Shown here: piece after piece, positions 62,711-64,000 of the stretch
Layout of the letters: each line of letters opens with the position of its first letter
How positions within the stretch are numbered: position 1 is the first letter of the stretch
Origin: Scytonema hofmannii PCC 7110
GTDB lineage: Bacteria > Cyanobacteriota > Cyanobacteriia > Cyanobacteriales > Nostocaceae
Assembly: GCF_000346485.2 (NCBI RefSeq)
Contig: NZ_KQ976354.1
Coordinates: 8,791,333-8,855,332, forward strand
Reading direction: 5' to 3'
DNA: 64,000 nucleotides
Notes under the pieces: generated by a model
The model's database searches: none
Seen by the model: only the letters and a program-made list of their open reading frames with translations
Told to the model about the DNA's origin: nothing
Program-made: the position numbers and the translations under genes

Positions 62711-63475
62711 ATGATGTCAGACGCGATCGCGGTTTCCTTTGAGGAAATCATTTACCAAATCAAACTTACTTGCCAAATTCCCTCTAAAATTGAGGATGTT
62801 GTTCAGCGCAAAATTATCATATCTAAAGCCGAGGAGATAGGCATTCAACTAGAGACTAAAGAACTGCAACAAGCAGCAGATGATTTCCGGCAAATGAACA
62901 AGCTCTGGAACGCCAACGATACATGGTTGTGGTTGCAAAAACATTGTCTATCTCTAGATGAATTTGAAGAATTAGTTCGCATCCGTCTCCTCTCCTCAAA
63001 GTTAGCCCAACATCTGTTTGCGAATCAAGTCGAGTCCTTCTTTATTGGACATCTACTTGATTATGCTCAAGTTATAATGTACGAAGTCGTCTTAGATGAT
63101 GAAGACCTGGCAATGGAACTTTTCTATGCCATTCAAGAAGGAGACATGAATTTTCACGAGGTTGCTCATCAATATATCCAAGACCCAGAACTTCGTCGTT
63201 GTGGGGGTTATCAAGGGCGATTGTCCCGTCAAGATTTGAAACCAGAGATTTCTGCTGCTGTTTTTGCAGCCACTCCGCCCCAACTCCTCCAGCCTATTGT
63301 AACTTCTAAAGGAATACACCTGATTTTGGTTGAGGAACTTATTCAACCAGAGTTAACTGAATCGCTGCGTCAAAAGATTCTATCAAGTTTGTTTTTTGAA
63401 TGGCTGAACAAACAAGTAAAGCAGGCTAACATCGTGACACAATTTCATCCGCAAGTGTCAGGACTGGCAGTTTAA
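62711..63475 (+). CDS. Second parvulin-like (PpiC/SurA-like) protein, RiPP export operon
   Basis: The product has 254 residues. The N-terminal helical part (ISFEEIIYQIKLTCQI-like start, IISKAEEIGIQLETKELQQAADDFRQMNKLWNANDTWLWLQKHCLSLDEFEELV) has the same plan as the 50527 protein (ITVSDEELQVAGDAFRLEHKL ... EDW). The PpiC part is shorter and less typical (NFHEVAHQYIQDPELRRCGGYQGRLSRQDLKPEISAAVF ... VTSKGIHLILVEELI). It is probably a chaperone-like homologue, and its isomerase activity is doubtful. It lies 193 bases after hlyD. The two proteins bracket the cluster. Confidence 0.78.
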   Translation: MMSDAIAVSFEEIIYQIKLTCQIPSKIEDVVQRKIIISKAEEIGIQLETKELQQAADDFRQMNKLWNANDTWLWLQKHCLSLDEFEELVRIRLLSSKLAQHLFANQVESFFIGHLLDYAQVIMYEVVLDDEDLAMELFYAIQEGDMNFHEVAHQYIQDPELRRCGGYQGRLSRQDLKPEISAAVFAATPPQLLQPIVTSKGIHLILVEELIQPELTESLRQKILSSLFFEWLNKQVKQANIVTQFHPQVSGLAV

Positions 63476-63508
63476 GCTTGTCGTCATTTCTGAAAGTTAC
63501 AGCATTTT

Positions 63509-63574
63509 CTTGTGGAACGGGCGTCCTCGCCTGTTTGTATCGGAGAGGGCGGGCGAGGACGCCCACCCCACGAG
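63509..63574. repeat. Dispersed palindromic repeat, second copy
   Basis: CTTGTGG, GGGCGTCCTCGCC, GGGCGAGGACGCCC and CCACGAG follow one another. It is related to 6422-6484 and partly rearranged. Confidence 0.7.
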
Positions 63575-63677
63575 CAGCGATTGCCATCCGCTATAAATGA
63601 AAGAAACACTCCTTTCCCTACTCCCCACTCCCCACTCCCCATGTTTCTGCAGAGATTTTAACAAAAACACCGTAATT

Positions 63678-63740
63678 CCCCATCTTCGCGTCTGTGGGGA
63701 TATAAGGTGGAGAAAATATTAACGTTCCCCCTATGGGAAC
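63678..63740 (-). mobile_element. Hairpins downstream of the IS200-type tnpA, probable element end
   Basis: CCCCA/TGGGG (63678-63699) and GTTCCC/GGGAAC (63724-63740) are small stems just beyond the tnpA stop. IS200/IS605 ends carry such subterminal hairpins, which are bound by TnpA. The exact cleavage site is not determined. Confidence 0.45.
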
Positions 63741-63757
63741 AGTTGATATTTTCCCAA

Positions 63758-64000
63758 TTATCTTTTTGGCTTATCTTGAGATTGAATGTATTGCTTGACT
63801 ATCTCCAGCGGAGTACCTCCACAAGAAACAGCACAGTAGGAATCGCTCCAAAATTTATCTTGACAGTAATATTTATCGATTATTTCTTTGAACTCACTCC
63901 TGACAATACGACTCGAAGCGGATTTCATAGAACCGATGAGAGAGGAGAGATTGTTGTCAGGGTGAAAGTCTAACAGCAAATGAACGTGGTCTGATTCACC
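63758..64000 (-). CDS. tnpA: IS200-type Y1 transposase (TnpA), 5' part beyond the window
   Basis: The frame enters from the right edge as GESDHVHLLLDFHPD, where HVH is the HUH metal motif, and continues NNLSSLIGSMKSASSRIVRSEF ... FWSDSYCAVSCGG. The catalytic Tyr lies in LEIVKQYIQSQ. This is the single-strand transposase of IS200/IS605 elements, which may also mobilise the tnpB- and isrB-type elements seen elsewhere in the window. The start codon lies outside, so completeness cannot be judged; the visible 80 residues show no break. Confidence 0.88.
   Translation of the reverse strand, partial: GESDHVHLLLDFHPDNNLSSLIGSMKSASSRIVRSEFKEIIDKYYCQDKFWSDSYCAVSCGGTPLEIVKQYIQSQDKPKR

Noticed and set aside
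50527-63475. Classical lanthipeptide cluster
   Set aside because: No LanB/LanC/LanM-type genes are present and the precursor cores have no Cys, so lanthionine rings from core cysteines are impossible.
63707-63973. 88-residue gene on the plus strand at the right edge
   Set aside because: It is the antisense of the IS200-type tnpA and its end hairpins.

Overview
The window looks like a chromosome segment of a filamentous, probably heterocyst-forming cyanobacterium (Nostocales type). The evidence is dense HIP1 octamers (GCGATCGC), heptameric short tandem repeats of the GGGAGTA / TCACTGG / CCAAAAT kinds between and inside genes, and cyanobacterial families such as COP23, TpsA/TpsB, CHAT and orthocaspase-like proteins. 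No rRNA, tRNA or CRISPR array was recognised. The exact genus cannot be read from the sequence.

Layout. 0-9.9 kb: housekeeping genes (nnr, mnmA, sat) with mobile debris between them: a TnpB C-terminal fragment, a 5'-truncated restriction-subunit-like gene, an intact IS1182-type element, a toxin gene cut by a TnpB-type remnant, and an IsrB element with its probable omega RNA just upstream. 10-15 kb: an orthocaspase homologue that has lost both catalytic residues, a secreted tyrosinase and mtnP. 15-19.1 kb: a graveyard in which an Rpn-type nuclease gene is split by an IS607 tnpA fragment and an ISAs1-like element carrying passenger genes, followed by a HicBA pair. 19.3-25.2 kb: MFS transporter, GH3-like acyl-acid amido synthetase, ArgJ-like acetyltransferase, a Phd/ParE-type toxin-antitoxin pair and a small secreted protein.

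25.4-33.3 kb: five tryptophan genes (trpD, trpB, trpA, trpC, fused trpE-trpG) and a DAHP synthase, all on the minus strand. This looks like a dedicated aromatic supply block. 34.4-38.7 kb, divergent: a class II diterpene cyclase (DXDD), a cytochrome P450 and a class I terpene synthase, together a compact putative labdane-related diterpenoid cluster. 39.0-39.2 kb: an array of TGACAAC-type inverted sites resembling a Tn7-like transposon end. 39.2-46.4 kb: a CHAT-TPR protein with a two-partner secretion pair. 46.8-50 kb: COP23 and a membrane TPR protein with triplicated domains.

50.5-63.5 kb is the most interesting region: a divergent RiPP gene cluster. The minus strand has three precursor peptides with near-identical 38-residue double-glycine leaders, then an APH-type kinase, a HopA1-family protein, an aldo/keto reductase and a parvulin-type isomerase. 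The plus strand has an HTH protein, a C39 peptidase-ABC transporter with an N-terminal cyclic-nucleotide-binding-like domain, an HlyD adaptor and a second parvulin. Kinase plus HopA1 is the dehydration pair of class V lanthipeptides and thioamitides. Here the cores contain no cysteine, so the products cannot be lanthionine-bridged through their own cysteines. A dehydroamino-acid or reduced (D-residue) peptide is the working hypothesis. The window ends inside an IS200-type tnpA.
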